From Puniceibacterium sp. IMCC21224 (GTDB lineage: Bacteria; Pseudomonadota; Alphaproteobacteria; Rhodobacterales; Rhodobacteraceae), in contig NZ_LDPY01000002.1 in NCBI RefSeq assembly GCF_001038505.1, positions 377,717 through 441,716 of the forward strand: DNA of 64,000 bases. Reading direction: 5' to 3'. The number at the start of each line of letters is the position of its first letter. Position 1 is the first letter of the stretch. Below are positions 17,620 to 26,338 of the stretch, piece after piece. Below the pieces are notes generated by a model. That model did no database searches. It saw nothing but the letters and a program-made list of their open reading frames with translations, and was not told the origin of the DNA. Both the position numbers and the translations under genes were made by a program.

Positions 17620-18395
17620 GCCTTCTTCTCTTTCGTGTCCGACCCGACCTGCGCGCTGAACCGGTCCACGCTGCCGCGCCAGTCGCTTTCGGAAAGCATC
17701 CTGTCGATAGCGGCCAGTTCGATGGCGATCCCCGAGGCAAGGTCCGTGCGCGCGCCAGCGTCGATGCAATGCTTGGTCAGCTTCAGCGACAGGCCCGGCG
17801 CGTGCAGGATCCGTTCGGCGGTCTCGTCCACGGTCTGCGCCAGCGCTTCGGGCGTGGTCAGGGTGGTGATCAGGCCAATGCGCTGCGCCTCGTCCGCCTC
17901 CATCACGCGGCCGGTGTATAAAAGCTCCTTGGCCCGGCTGACGCCGACCACCCGTTGTAATCGCTGGGTGGCGCCGACTGTGCCCCATTGCGGTTCGGGG
18001 AAGCGGAAAGTGGCGGCTGTACTGGCGACAATAAAATCGCAGCTCATGGCGATCTCGCCGCCTGACCCCACGAGCGCGCCCTGCACCTGCGCGATTACCG
18101 GCACAGCGCAAGCCCCGACGGTTTCATAGGCCCGAAATGCCGTACGGCGGCGCATCATCACCCAAGCCTCGTCCCGACCCTTGCGTTCTTTCATGTCGGC
18201 CCCGGCGCAGAACACCGGCCCGTCCGAGCGCAGGACCACAATGCCGATCCCAGGCGTCGCTGCAATCTGGGCGAAGGCGTCGATCAAGTCTTCGCACATT
18301 GGCAGGTTGAGCGCGTTGCGCGCCTCGGAGCGGGCCAGGATCACATCGGCGCGGGGGCCGTTCACCTCAAGCCTGATGGTGCCGTTTTGGGTCAT
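17616..18395 (-). CDS. Enoyl-CoA hydratase/isomerase family protein
   Basis: 259 residues, crotonase fold. The oxyanion-hole loop is CAGADMKE. Both usual catalytic glutamates appear present, in GSGGEIAMSCD and FRFPEPQWG, so genuine hydratase activity is plausible. It sits between the CoA-transferase and the ligase genes with 4-bp overlaps on both sides, so it is strictly co-translated with them. Confidence 0.9.
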   Translation of the reverse strand: MTQNGTIRLEVNGPRADVILARSEARNALNLPMCEDLIDAFAQIAATPGIGIVVLRSDGPVFCAGADMKERKGRDEAWVMMRRRTAFRAYETVGACAVPVIAQVQGALVGSGGEIAMSCDFIVASTAATFRFPEPQWGTVGATQRLQRVVGVSRAKELLYTGRVMEADEAQRIGLITTLTTPEALAQTVDETAERILHAPGLSLKLTKHCIDAGARTDLASGIAIELAAIDRMLSESDWRGSVDRFSAQVGSDTKEKKA

Positions 18396-19582
18396 GCCAC
18401 GATGCCTTTTTCATAGAGCGCCGCGATCTGGTCCGGGGTCAGGCCCAGTTCGTCGGCAAGAATGGTGCGGGTGTCGCCGCCCAGCTTGGGCGGTGCTTCA
18501 AAGCGGTGAAGATCATAGCCAGAAAACCGCGCCGGCGTGCGCAGGCCAGGGGTGGGGCCGCGGTCCGGGTCGTCGAAGCTGTCGACCATGCCGCGGGCCT
18601 TGATATGGCGGTCGTTCAGGATCTCGGGCACGGTGTTGATCTCACCCGCAGGGACGCCCGCCGCGCGCAGACTTTCTGCCAGTTCTTCGCGGTTGCGTGT
18701 GGCGATGGCCGCCGACAGAGCCGCCATCACCGCCTCACGCCTTCCTACCCGGTCGCGGTTCCTGGCCAGCCCCGCATCTTGCGCCATCGCTGTCAGGCCC
18801 AGCACATCGCATAGAACGGGCCAGTGCTGATCGGAGGCCGAGATGAACAGCCACGCCCCATCGTTGCATTGATACGCCGCCGAAGGCACCCGGCCCGGAT
18901 GCTCGGTGCCGGTGCGCTCGGGCGTTTCCCCAAGCGCAAAGTGGCGCGCGGCAGGCAGCGTCAGCAGCGACACCTGCACATCCATCATCGCCAGATCCAC
19001 ATGGCAGCCCTTACCGTGCGCGGCGCGACCAACCAGCCCGGTCAGTGCGGCAATGGCGATCCACAGGCCCGACGTCAGATCCGCGAACGGCAGCCCCACC
19101 TTGGCGGGTGCGCCCCCGGAATGCCCAGTCAGATCGATGACACCTGATAGCGCCTGAAAGATCGTGTCATAGCCCTTGCGGTCCTTGTATGGTCCGGTCT
19201 GGCCAAAGCCAGTGTTGGAAACATAGATCAGACCAGGATTGACTGCGGCCACCGCGTCATATCCCAGCCCCAGCTTGTCCATACCGCCGGGCAAAAAATT
19301 CTCGACCAGCACATCTGCCTGCGCGGCGAGGTCAAAGGCCACCTGGCGCCCCGCGTCGGATTTCATGTCGACGGCAATAGAGCGTTTCGATCGGTTGAAA
19401 GCCGAGTAATAGGCGCTTTGCCCGCCCTCGAACATCGGCTCGAAGACGCGGCTTTCGTCGCCAGTGCCGGGGCGTTCGATCTTGGTCACCTCGGCCCCGC
19501 ACTCGGCAAGGATCTGCGTCGCCATCGGCCCCGCCAACACGCGCGAGAAATCCACCACCCGTATGCCGTCGAGCGGTCTCAT
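18392..19582 (-). CDS. CaiB/BaiF family CoA-transferase
   Basis: 396 residues, class III CoA-transferase. Hallmarks: MRPLDGIRVVDFSRVLAGP at the N-terminus, the RSKRSIAVDMKS segment, DVLVENFLPGGMDKLGLGYDA, IYVSNTGFGQTGPYKDRKGYD, and VDLAMMDVQVSLL around the active-site aspartate. It would move CoA from a thioester donor to the incoming acid, giving the operon two alternative activation routes (this and the ligase). Overlaps neighbours by 4 bp at both ends. Confidence 0.92.
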   Translation of the reverse strand: MRPLDGIRVVDFSRVLAGPMATQILAECGAEVTKIERPGTGDESRVFEPMFEGGQSAYYSAFNRSKRSIAVDMKSDAGRQVAFDLAAQADVLVENFLPGGMDKLGLGYDAVAAVNPGLIYVSNTGFGQTGPYKDRKGYDTIFQALSGVIDLTGHSGGAPAKVGLPFADLTSGLWIAIAALTGLVGRAAHGKGCHVDLAMMDVQVSLLTLPAARHFALGETPERTGTEHPGRVPSAAYQCNDGAWLFISASDQHWPVLCDVLGLTAMAQDAGLARNRDRVGRREAVMAALSAAIATRNREELAESLRAAGVPAGEINTVPEILNDRHIKARGMVDSFDDPDRGPTPGLRTPARFSGYDLHRFEAPPKLGGDTRTILADELGLTPDQIAALYEKGIVA

Positions 19583-20331
19583 GCCTCGGGCTCGCGGAAC
19601 GAGCGCATCAGCGCGTTCACGTCGCGCCCGGCCATCATCGCGGGCTCAAGCGGCAGATCTTCGACCCGGTAAAGCAGCGATTTGGCAGCCTTCATGGCGC
19701 GGGGATCGTAGGCGGCCCAGGTCTCGGCGATCTTTAGCGCGGCGGGCAACGGATCGCCTTCGATCACGCGGTTGATCAGACCCAGCGCCAGTGCCTCCTC
19801 CGCCCCGATCAACCGACCGAGCGAGATCATCTCGAACGCCTGTTTCCGACCCAGCGCCCGAACGAGGCCTGTCATTACAAGAGCGGGAACAATGGAATGC
19901 TTCAGTTCCGGATAGCCAAATTTCATCGAAGTCGCAGCGACAACCATGTCACAGCCGATGGCAAGCCCCGCGCCGCCGCCCACCGCCGCACCCTGTACAG
20001 CTGAAACCACTGGTTTGGCCATCTTTTGCATCGCCATCTGGGTGCGACACGTCAGATCCGCCCGCGCCTCAACCGCACCGGACTGCGCCGGTGTCAGGTG
20101 CTTGAATTCCGACAGATCCGCCCCGGCACAGAACCCGCGTCCCGCGCCGGTCAGCACCACGGCGCGCACCGCTTCATCGGAATCCGCCGCCAAAAGCGCA
20201 TCCAGAAGCCCCTGCGTCAACGCGGTGTTCAGCGCATTCAACTTGTCGGGGCGGTTCATCGTCACGATGCGCACGGGACCGCGATCTTCGGTCAGCACCA
20301 GCTTGTCTTCGGCCACGTCAAACACTCTCAT
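19579..20331 (-). CDS. Enoyl-CoA hydratase/isomerase family protein (one catalytic Glu missing)
   Basis: 250 residues from ATG 20331. GGAG sits only one base before this ATG, so the GTG at 20325 (eight bases from the Shine-Dalgarno) may be the true start. Crotonase fold with FCAGADLSEF oxyanion loop. In the position of the first catalytic Glu the sequence is GGGAGLAIGCD (Gly/Ala instead of Glu), while the second (GYPELKH) is kept; the activity may therefore be isomerase, retro-aldol or thioesterase-like, not hydration. The gene start overlaps the end of the lyase gene by about 14 bp. Confidence 0.85.
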   Translation of the reverse strand: MRVFDVAEDKLVLTEDRGPVRIVTMNRPDKLNALNTALTQGLLDALLAADSDEAVRAVVLTGAGRGFCAGADLSEFKHLTPAQSGAVEARADLTCRTQMAMQKMAKPVVSAVQGAAVGGGAGLAIGCDMVVAATSMKFGYPELKHSIVPALVMTGLVRALGRKQAFEMISLGRLIGAEEALALGLINRVIEGDPLPAALKIAETWAAYDPRAMKAAKSLLYRVEDLPLEPAMMAGRDVNALMRSFREPEA

Positions 20332-21262
20332 TCTCCTTTTTTCTGGCACGCCACAGCCCGGTCCGGGCCACCCGCGACAACAGGGTGCGCCCCAGCGCGG
20401 TCTCGCAAGCTTCTGATGCGCGCATCATCGCATCAAGGTCGATGCCATGCCGCAGACCCTCGGCCTGAAACAGTGTCACCAGATCCTCGGTCGCGACGTT
20501 TCCCGTGTCACCGGACCCATAGCTGATGCGGGTCGGATGCCCACCAACGCCGCCCATTGCGCTGTCGAAGTGGGTCACACCAGCCTCAAGCGCGGCGATG
20601 CAATTGGCGATTCCGGTGCCGCGCGTGTCGTGCATATGGGCGATTGGCACGATCTGCGGCACGTCGTCCAGAAGCCGACGGAACAAGGAACGCACCGTTG
20701 AAGGCGACCCGCTGCCAATGGTGTCCCCGATTGTGACCAGATCGCAGCCGAGATCTGCAAATCGCGCGGCATCCGCAACCACCGAACCGGTGTCGACCAC
20801 GCCTTCGAACGGACAGCCCAGTGCCATCGAGATCACGCCGACCATGCGTACCCGCCCGCGAGCCAGTTTCGCCATCTGTTCGACCCGCTGCCATTGCTCA
20901 GCACGGCTGGTGCGCAGGTTGCGCTGGGTGTGGGATTCGGTCGCCGAAACGAGAAAGCTCAGCTCCTCTGCGCCGTGTCCGGCGCCATGATCGGCCAATG
21001 CGCGCTCAACCGCGCGGGGGTTCGGACAGGTTGCCTTGTGCCAGACGCCCGCCCGTCGCGGCAGGCTCGCCAGCAGGTTCGACGCATCGGCAAAGCCGGG
21101 CACATGGGTGGGATGGGCATAACTTGTCACCTCGATCCGGCGAAACCCTGCAGCCCGGAACATCCCAAGTAGCTGCAGCTTGCTATCTGTGTCCGGGATT
21201 TGCAGTTCGTGCTGAAGCCCGTCCCGTGCGAAGCATTCACATATTACTATGTCTCTGGTCAC
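20318..21262 (-). CDS. Hydroxymethylglutaryl-CoA lyase-like enzyme (DRE-TIM)
   Basis: 314 residues from GTG 21262, with GGAGAAG five bases upstream. DRE-TIM aldolase fold: RDGLQ near the N-terminus, SHTQRN, metal motif HMHD and the signature AMGGVGG...GNVATEDLV near residues 235-265. In classical HMG-CoA lyases the signature reads GGCP with a mobile catalytic-loop cysteine; here it is GGHP, so the Cys is His. The enzyme likely cleaves a 3-hydroxy-3-methylglutaryl-like CoA ester formed by the operon. First gene of the nine-gene transcript. Confidence 0.82.
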   Translation of the reverse strand: MTRDIVICECFARDGLQHELQIPDTDSKLQLLGMFRAAGFRRIEVTSYAHPTHVPGFADASNLLASLPRRAGVWHKATCPNPRAVERALADHGAGHGAEELSFLVSATESHTQRNLRTSRAEQWQRVEQMAKLARGRVRMVGVISMALGCPFEGVVDTGSVVADAARFADLGCDLVTIGDTIGSGSPSTVRSLFRRLLDDVPQIVPIAHMHDTRGTGIANCIAALEAGVTHFDSAMGGVGGHPTRISYGSGDTGNVATEDLVTLFQAEGLRHGIDLDAMMRASEACETALGRTLLSRVARTGLWRARKKENESV

Positions 21263-21478
21263 TTACTTCTCCAATGTAGTTGTTCTTATCAACCATATTG
21301 CCTCGATGAGCAACCACTTTATTTCCAACTGTTTTCCTAATTAATTCAACAAGGAAACATCCTATTATCGCCGGAAGACGCATAATGATCACGCTCCACA
21401 CATAATTTTTGTTGATCTACACAACAACTTTAGTGAATACTGCAACGAATTCGCGCAATCATTTCACGGGAGGAGAGA
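21263..21478. promoter_or_regulatory. Divergent promoter region with paired GTTG-N7-CAAC repeats
   Basis: This 216-bp AT-rich gap separates the leftward CoA-catabolic operon from the rightward TctCBA operon and must hold both promoters. Two inverted repeats with identical half-sites and 7-bp spacer, GTTG-N7-CAAC, lie at 21279-21293 (near the leftward start) and 21411-21425 (near the rightward start, there extended to TTGTTG-N7-CAACAA). They are candidate operators for one regulator of both operons, possibly the MarR protein encoded at 10231. Confidence 0.45.
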
Positions 21479-22447
21479 ATGATGAACCGCCGTACATTGC
21501 TGAAACTGTCGGGGGCCACGCTCGTGCTTGTGGCCACAGGCGCACGTGCCACAGTTGGCTATCCGGACCACGCCATCGAAATCCTGATCCCCTTTTCCGC
21601 CGGAGGCGGAAACGATCAGGTGGCCCGCGCGCTGGCCGCCGAACTGGAAGACATCCTTGGCCAATCCATTGTTCCGGTGCAGAAAACCGGCGCGGGTGGC
21701 TTTGTCGCCGCGCAGGCCGTCGCGACCGGTTCGCCCGACGGCTACACCCTGGGGCACCAATCACTAGGCACGCTGATGCTGGGGTCGCTGATGAAAGAAC
21801 AGGTCCTCGACCCGATGACAGAGCTTCGGTTCGTCGCCCAGATGGCGCTGATCCAGTCGGCCATCGCGGTCAAGGCCGACAGCCCGTACAAGACCCTCGA
21901 CGATCTTATCGGCGCGATGCAGGCCGAACCGGGCGCGCTGGCCTGGGGACACACCGGGCGCGGCGGCTTTCATTTTGTCAATGGCGCGTCCCTGCTGGCC
22001 GCCACCGGGACCGAAGCACTGGATGTACCATACAAGGGCAGTTCCAACACCGTTGCGGCCCTTCTGGGTGGCGAGATCGACTATGCCTTCCTGTCGACGT
22101 CCAACTACCTTGGGTTCGAGGACGAGATGCGCATCCTCGCCTTTGCCGCAGATCAGGGCGACGAACTGCTCCCCGATGTGAAGACGGTCAGAGACCTGCG
22201 TGTCGACATGGTGACGGTGGCAACACCTTCAGTCATCACGGTGCACAAGGATACGCCCAACGACATCGTTTCGGTGATCGAATCCGCCATCAAGGAAGCC
22301 GTCGCCCGCCCCCGCTACCGTGAGACGCTGCTCGGCATGGGCATCGCGCCGGTGTTCAAGGATGGTGCAGGGATCAACGCCTATCTCGACGCCAATATGG
22401 GGCCTTGGAAGACCCTTATAGATGCCGCCGCCGCGACGGCGGGCTGA
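21479..22447 (+). CDS. tctC: Tripartite tricarboxylate transporter substrate-binding protein (Bug/TctC family)
   Basis: 322 residues with a Tat-like start (NRRTLLKLSG) and a signal peptide to about residue 25. Bug-family landmarks follow: YPDHAIEILIPFSAGGGNDQVARALAAELE, the QKTGAGGFVAAQAV loop and PDGYTLGHQSLGTL. GGAGGAGA precedes the ATG; the next codon is also ATG. It binds a carboxylate in the periplasm for the TctBA permease downstream, with an enolase-superfamily gene inserted between. Confidence 0.9.
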   Translation: MMNRRTLLKLSGATLVLVATGARATVGYPDHAIEILIPFSAGGGNDQVARALAAELEDILGQSIVPVQKTGAGGFVAAQAVATGSPDGYTLGHQSLGTLMLGSLMKEQVLDPMTELRFVAQMALIQSAIAVKADSPYKTLDDLIGAMQAEPGALAWGHTGRGGFHFVNGASLLAATGTEALDVPYKGSSNTVAALLGGEIDYAFLSTSNYLGFEDEMRILAFAADQGDELLPDVKTVRDLRVDMVTVATPSVITVHKDTPNDIVSVIESAIKEAVARPRYRETLLGMGIAPVFKDGAGINAYLDANMGPWKTLIDAAAATAG

Positions 22448-22453
22448 TCCGTA

Positions 22454-23575
22454 ATGCCCCACCTCACTCGCGCTGATTTATGGGAGCTGCGGCTCCCGCT
22501 TCGGACCGCCGTCGACTGGACTGTCGGGGGTGCAGAAGCGGATGTGCCCTATCTTCTGCTGCTGCTGGAGGACGACGCGGGTCGGCGCGGGGTGGGGGAA
22601 ATCACCTGTCGGCCAGAGTGGAACGGCATGACGCCGGGCCTGCTGGCCCGGGCGTTTGTCGACATTGCCTGGCCCCGGATTGTGGGGCTGGATCTGTCCA
22701 CTTCGGCCGCACAGACCCTATCCGGGGTGCGGGGGGCCGTCGCGCTGCGGGCACTTTGCGACAACGCCTGGCGCGACCTGACCAGCCCCGTGCCGACGGG
22801 AGCGCCGGTGCGGGTCGCCTCGGTCCTGACGCGAGGGGTGCCGGGGGATATGGCAGAGGCCGCGCTGAAGGTGCGCGACGACACCGGCATCACCGCTTTC
22901 AAGGTCAAGCTGGGGCAGGGCATCGCCCGGGATGGTGCGGTGCTGGCCGCGTTGCGCCGTAGTCTGGGCGATGTGGACCTGTCCGGTGACGCCAACAGCG
23001 CCTATGCGCCTGAGGATTTGCCCGACCTCTTCGCCCTTGCGTCTGACATGGGCCTGACCTTTCTCGAAGATCCCTGCCCCCTATTGCCTGACACCGCCAC
23101 CGCACGCGCCTGCGCAGGTGCCCCGGTGCCGGTGTTGGCTGACAAGCCCATCGAAGGCCCCGATCTATTGCCCGCCTTTGCCGAACGCGGCCTGGTGCAG
23201 GTTTCGGCCAAGCCGGGGCGGTTGGGGTTGACGGCGGCGCAAGCCATCGCGTCGGTTGTCGCCACGCAACGGGGACGGATCTGTAACGGCACCTATTCGG
23301 AAAGCGCCCTTGGTGCCGCCGCCCAGATCGCATTTGCCCAGGGCCTGCCCACAGGCCTAGCCCATCCGCACGAGATCGATTTTCACCGCCACTTGTCGGC
23401 CCAGATCGCCCCCCTGCCCGAGATTCGTGACGGCTTTGCCGCACCAGTTTGCGGGCGCATCGCGGACCGGCTCGACCTGGCTGCGCTGAAGCGGCTTGGG
23501 ACGGGGCAAATCAGATTGCGGCACGGGGCTGCCGCGCGCCCTGCCAGAAAGACAAAGGACCACGCCCATGGATGA
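22454..23575 (+). CDS. Mandelate racemase/muconate lactonizing enzyme family protein
   Basis: 373 residues, enolase superfamily. KxK in AFKVKLGQ, metal ligands in SGDANSAY, FLEDPCP and LADKPIEG, and the C-terminal Lys in QVSAKPGRLGL are all visible. It is embedded in a transport operon between tctC and tctB, overlapping tctB by 8 bp. It is distantly similar to the enzyme at 10761 in the divergent operon; each enzyme goes with its own importer, suggesting related substrates. Confidence 0.88.
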   Translation: MPHLTRADLWELRLPLRTAVDWTVGGAEADVPYLLLLLEDDAGRRGVGEITCRPEWNGMTPGLLARAFVDIAWPRIVGLDLSTSAAQTLSGVRGAVALRALCDNAWRDLTSPVPTGAPVRVASVLTRGVPGDMAEAALKVRDDTGITAFKVKLGQGIARDGAVLAALRRSLGDVDLSGDANSAYAPEDLPDLFALASDMGLTFLEDPCPLLPDTATARACAGAPVPVLADKPIEGPDLLPAFAERGLVQVSAKPGRLGLTAAQAIASVVATQRGRICNGTYSESALGAAAQIAFAQGLPTGLAHPHEIDFHRHLSAQIAPLPEIRDGFAAPVCGRIADRLDLAALKRLGTGQIRLRHGAAARPARKTKDHAHG

Positions 23576-24026
23576 GGCCCGCAAAGACATTCTCGGCGGC
23601 GCGCTGCTCTGCCTGATCGGGGCCGGCATTGCGCTCTACTGCTGGGCGAATTACGATCTTGGGACCCTGCGCAGGATGGGCACCGGGTTCTACCCGATGT
23701 TGACGGGAGGGCTGCTGGCAGGACTGGGCGCGTTGATCGCCCTGCCCCCGCTGCTGCGCGGCACGCGACCCGGGGCGATACCCTTGCCTCCGATGCGCGC
23801 CTCGGTTTTCGTTCTGGCGGCGGTATCGGCCTTTGCGCTGCTCTGCCGCCCCTTCGGGTTATTCCCTGCCATCGCGGCGCTTGTGGCCCTGTCGACCCTC
23901 GTCGGCCCCGAACGGGTGCCGTTGCGCGACAGCCTCATTATGATCGCCGCCCTATGCGCTCTGGCCTGGGGCGTCTTTGGCCTTGGCCTGTCGCTGGGGC
24001 TGCGCATGATCCATTGGCCATGGTGA
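23568..24026 (+). CDS. tctB: TctB-family small membrane subunit
   Basis: 152 residues from ATG 23568, four predicted membrane segments. Typical TctB start (DILGGALLCLIGAGIALY), the LRRMGTGFYPMLTGGLLAGLGALIAL stretch, and the FGLFPAIAALVALSTLVG core. Forms the small subunit of the tripartite importer with TctA encoded one base downstream. Confidence 0.9.
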   Translation: MDEARKDILGGALLCLIGAGIALYCWANYDLGTLRRMGTGFYPMLTGGLLAGLGALIALPPLLRGTRPGAIPLPPMRASVFVLAAVSAFALLCRPFGLFPAIAALVALSTLVGPERVPLRDSLIMIAALCALAWGVFGLGLSLGLRMIHWPW

Positions 24027-24027
24027 T

Positions 24028-25536
24028 ATGATGCTCGACAATATCCTGCTTGGCCTTGATACCGCCCTGACGCCGATCACGCTTGGCTACTGTTTTTTGG
24101 GTGTTTTTCTTGGCACGCTGGTCGGCGTGATCCCCGGTATCGGGCCGCTCACGGCGATCTCCATGCTGTTGCCGCTGACATATCACCTCGACCCCGCGAC
24201 CTCGCTTATCATGCTCGCGGGGATCTGGTACGGCACCGGATACGGAGGGTCGACCGCCGCGATCCTTGTCAACATCCCCGGCACCACATCCAGCGCGATT
24301 TCCTGTCTCGACGGCCACCCAATGGCGTTGCAAGGGCGCGGCGCGGCAGCCCTGTTCATGACCTCGATCGCGTCTTTTGTGGGGGGGATGATCGGCATCC
24401 TGTTGCTGATGATTTTCGCACCGACGATTGCCTCTTATGCGCTCAGCTTTGGATCGGCAGAGTATTTCACGCTGATGGTTCTGGGACTTGTCGCCGCAAG
24501 CGCTGTCAGCGACGGATCGGTCCCCAAGGCGCTGGCCATGGTCGTGCTGGGCATCCTGTGCGGCACCGTAGGGATCGACCTTTATACCGGCGACGAACGG
24601 CTGACCTTCGGCATTCTTGAGATGTCGAACGGCATCGGCCTTGTGCCGCTGGCTATGGGCATCTTCGGTATCGCCGAGGTGGTGGGCAACGCCCAATCCG
24701 GCGCGCGCCGGTCCTTTGATCAGAGCAGTGTGTCGCTCAGGTCGATGAAACTGCCCCGAGACGAGGTCAAACGCTCGATCCTGCCGATGCTGCGCGGCAG
24801 CGGCATTGGTGCGTTTTTCGGTGCTCTCCCCGGCACCGGGCCTTCGGTCGCGTCGTTCTTTGCCTATGCGCTGGAAAAGCGCATCTCGAAAACGCCGGAG
24901 CGTTTCGGTAAGGGCGCAATCGAAGGCATCACCGCGCCGGAAGCCGCCAACAACGCAGCCGACCAGACCGCCTTTGTGCCCACCCTTACACTCGGCATTC
25001 CCGGCAGCGCCACAATGGCACTGATGCTGGGTGCGCTGACCATACACGGCATCGCGCCGGGGCCGAAACTGCTGACCGACCAGCCCGCGCTGTTCTGGGG
25101 CCTGATCATGAGTTTCTGGGTCGGCAACCTCATGCTGTTGGTGCTCAACATTCCGATGATCGGGATCTGGGTAAAGCTGCTGCTGGTGCCGAACCGGTTC
25201 CTCTATCCCGCCATCTTGATGTTCATCGCCATCGGCACGCTCAGCCTGCACAACAACACCTTTGATGTCTGGCTCGTGATAGGGTTTGGCCTGCTGGGTA
25301 TCCTGATGCGATGGCTGGCCTTCCCCGCAGCCCCGCTGCTGCTGGGCTTTGTCCTTGGTCCGATGATGGAGGAGCATTTCCGCCGAGCCATGCTACTGTC
25401 GCGTGGCGATCCCGCCACCTTTGTCGAACGCCCGATCAGCGCGACGGTGCTGGGGCTGGCGGTGCTGATGCTGGTATGGGGGGTGGTTTCGCATCGCAAA
25501 ACACGCAAGCGAATTGAAGCAACGGTGCAGACCTAG
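24028..25536 (+). CDS. tctA: TctA-family large membrane subunit
   Basis: 502 residues, ten or more membrane segments. Family landmarks: VIPGIGPLTAISMLLPLTY, VNIPGTTSSAISCLDGHPMA, LPGTGPSVASFFAYALEKR, APEAANNAADQTAFVPTLTLGIPGSATMALMLGAL. This is the conducting subunit of the cation-coupled carboxylate importer, completing the TctC-MLE-TctB-TctA operon. Confidence 0.93.
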   Translation: MMLDNILLGLDTALTPITLGYCFLGVFLGTLVGVIPGIGPLTAISMLLPLTYHLDPATSLIMLAGIWYGTGYGGSTAAILVNIPGTTSSAISCLDGHPMALQGRGAAALFMTSIASFVGGMIGILLLMIFAPTIASYALSFGSAEYFTLMVLGLVAASAVSDGSVPKALAMVVLGILCGTVGIDLYTGDERLTFGILEMSNGIGLVPLAMGIFGIAEVVGNAQSGARRSFDQSSVSLRSMKLPRDEVKRSILPMLRGSGIGAFFGALPGTGPSVASFFAYALEKRISKTPERFGKGAIEGITAPEAANNAADQTAFVPTLTLGIPGSATMALMLGALTIHGIAPGPKLLTDQPALFWGLIMSFWVGNLMLLVLNIPMIGIWVKLLLVPNRFLYPAILMFIAIGTLSLHNNTFDVWLVIGFGLLGILMRWLAFPAAPLLLGFVLGPMMEEHFRRAMLLSRGDPATFVERPISATVLGLAVLMLVWGVVSHRKTRKRIEATVQT

Positions 25537-25572
25537 CTGTCACATCCCGGCAGGTGGTATGGCAGTTTTTTT
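25537..25572 (+). terminator. Candidate rho-independent terminator after tctA
   Basis: CTGTCA (25537-25542) can pair with TGGCAG (25560-25565), one G-U pair, directly followed by seven T residues. The loop is long (17 bases), so the call is tentative. Confidence 0.4.
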
Positions 25573-25759
25573 GAACAGCTATGGTTCGAGTTGGGGGTGG
25601 GCAAATCCTGGTGGTCAAGCAGCCGTCTTTGTGATGATCAGCCTCCCGTCAAGTATTGCCGCCAGTGTGACGGCAACACGATGCGCTCCAATCGGAGGCC
25701 CCCTCATGCGCTGACGTTTGGCCATAATACGGGCGTTGCCAATTTCGTCGACACAGCCT
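25573..25759. other. Intergenic debris left of IS6 remnant
   Basis: No supported gene. A short minus-strand frame (25615-25803) resembles coding sequence but matches no family I recognise. Confidence 0.25.
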
Positions 25760-26085
25760 TCTGCGCGGCATATTGAGGACTTTCTCGCAGAACGAGGGAT
25801 CATGGTCAGCTATGAAACGGTCCGGGCATGGGGTGGGAAATTCGGCCCAAGTATCGCGAAAAAGATCCGCTCAAAGCGTAAGCCGCCCAGCGATAGATGG
25901 CATCTCGATGAGGTTGTTATCACAATCCGTGGCAGGAAGTATTGGCTTTGGCGTGCGGTAGATAGCAACGGCGCGGTTCTTGATTTACTGGTCCAAACGC
26001 GCCGGAACACTCGGACCGCCAAACGCTTTATATCCAGACTGATGGCCCGTTTGGGGTAAGCCGCGCGTCAGTGTGACGGACTGAT
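25760..26085 (+). pseudogene. IS6-family transposase fragment
   Basis: HIEDFLAERGIMVSYETVRAWGGKFGP, RWHLDEVVITIRGRKYWLWRAVD and DLLVQTRRNTRTAKRFISRL match the centre of an IS6 transposase. The N-terminal part is missing or out of frame. At about 26056 a frameshift moves the frame to GKPRVSVTD before two stops. It is a different copy from the remnant at 9609, to judge from the residues. No terminal repeats seen. Confidence 0.8.
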
Positions 26086-26338
26086 AGCCATCGCCCCGCG
26101 CAACTGAACCGCGCCCTACGGATCACGCTTATCTTTTAGGTTGTTGATTTCCACCCAGACGTGATGGGGTGAATGCCCCTTCCGACGACATCAACAGAGC
26201 CGTTTGCGTGGACGACATCTATCACCGCAGGTCTCAAAACTTGCAGATTTCAAGGCGTCATGCAAAGCTACCTTTTATAATAGCAAAGTTAGCCCGTTGT
26301 GTTTTGGAATGACGGAGCCTCAACAGCGGGTGCGAACT
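26086..26338. other. Intergenic region upstream of BCCT gene
   Basis: About 250 bases with no supported gene, becoming AT-richer toward the BCCT start; presumably its promoter. Confidence 0.3.

Noticed and set aside
17620..18111. N-terminal extension of the acyl-CoA ligase frame
   Set aside because: Lies antiparallel in another frame of the hydratase gene; the ATG at 17619 with ATGA overlap is the natural start.
25615..25803. Short minus-strand frame left of the IS6 remnant
   Set aside because: 62 aa with no recognisable family and no ribosome-binding site.
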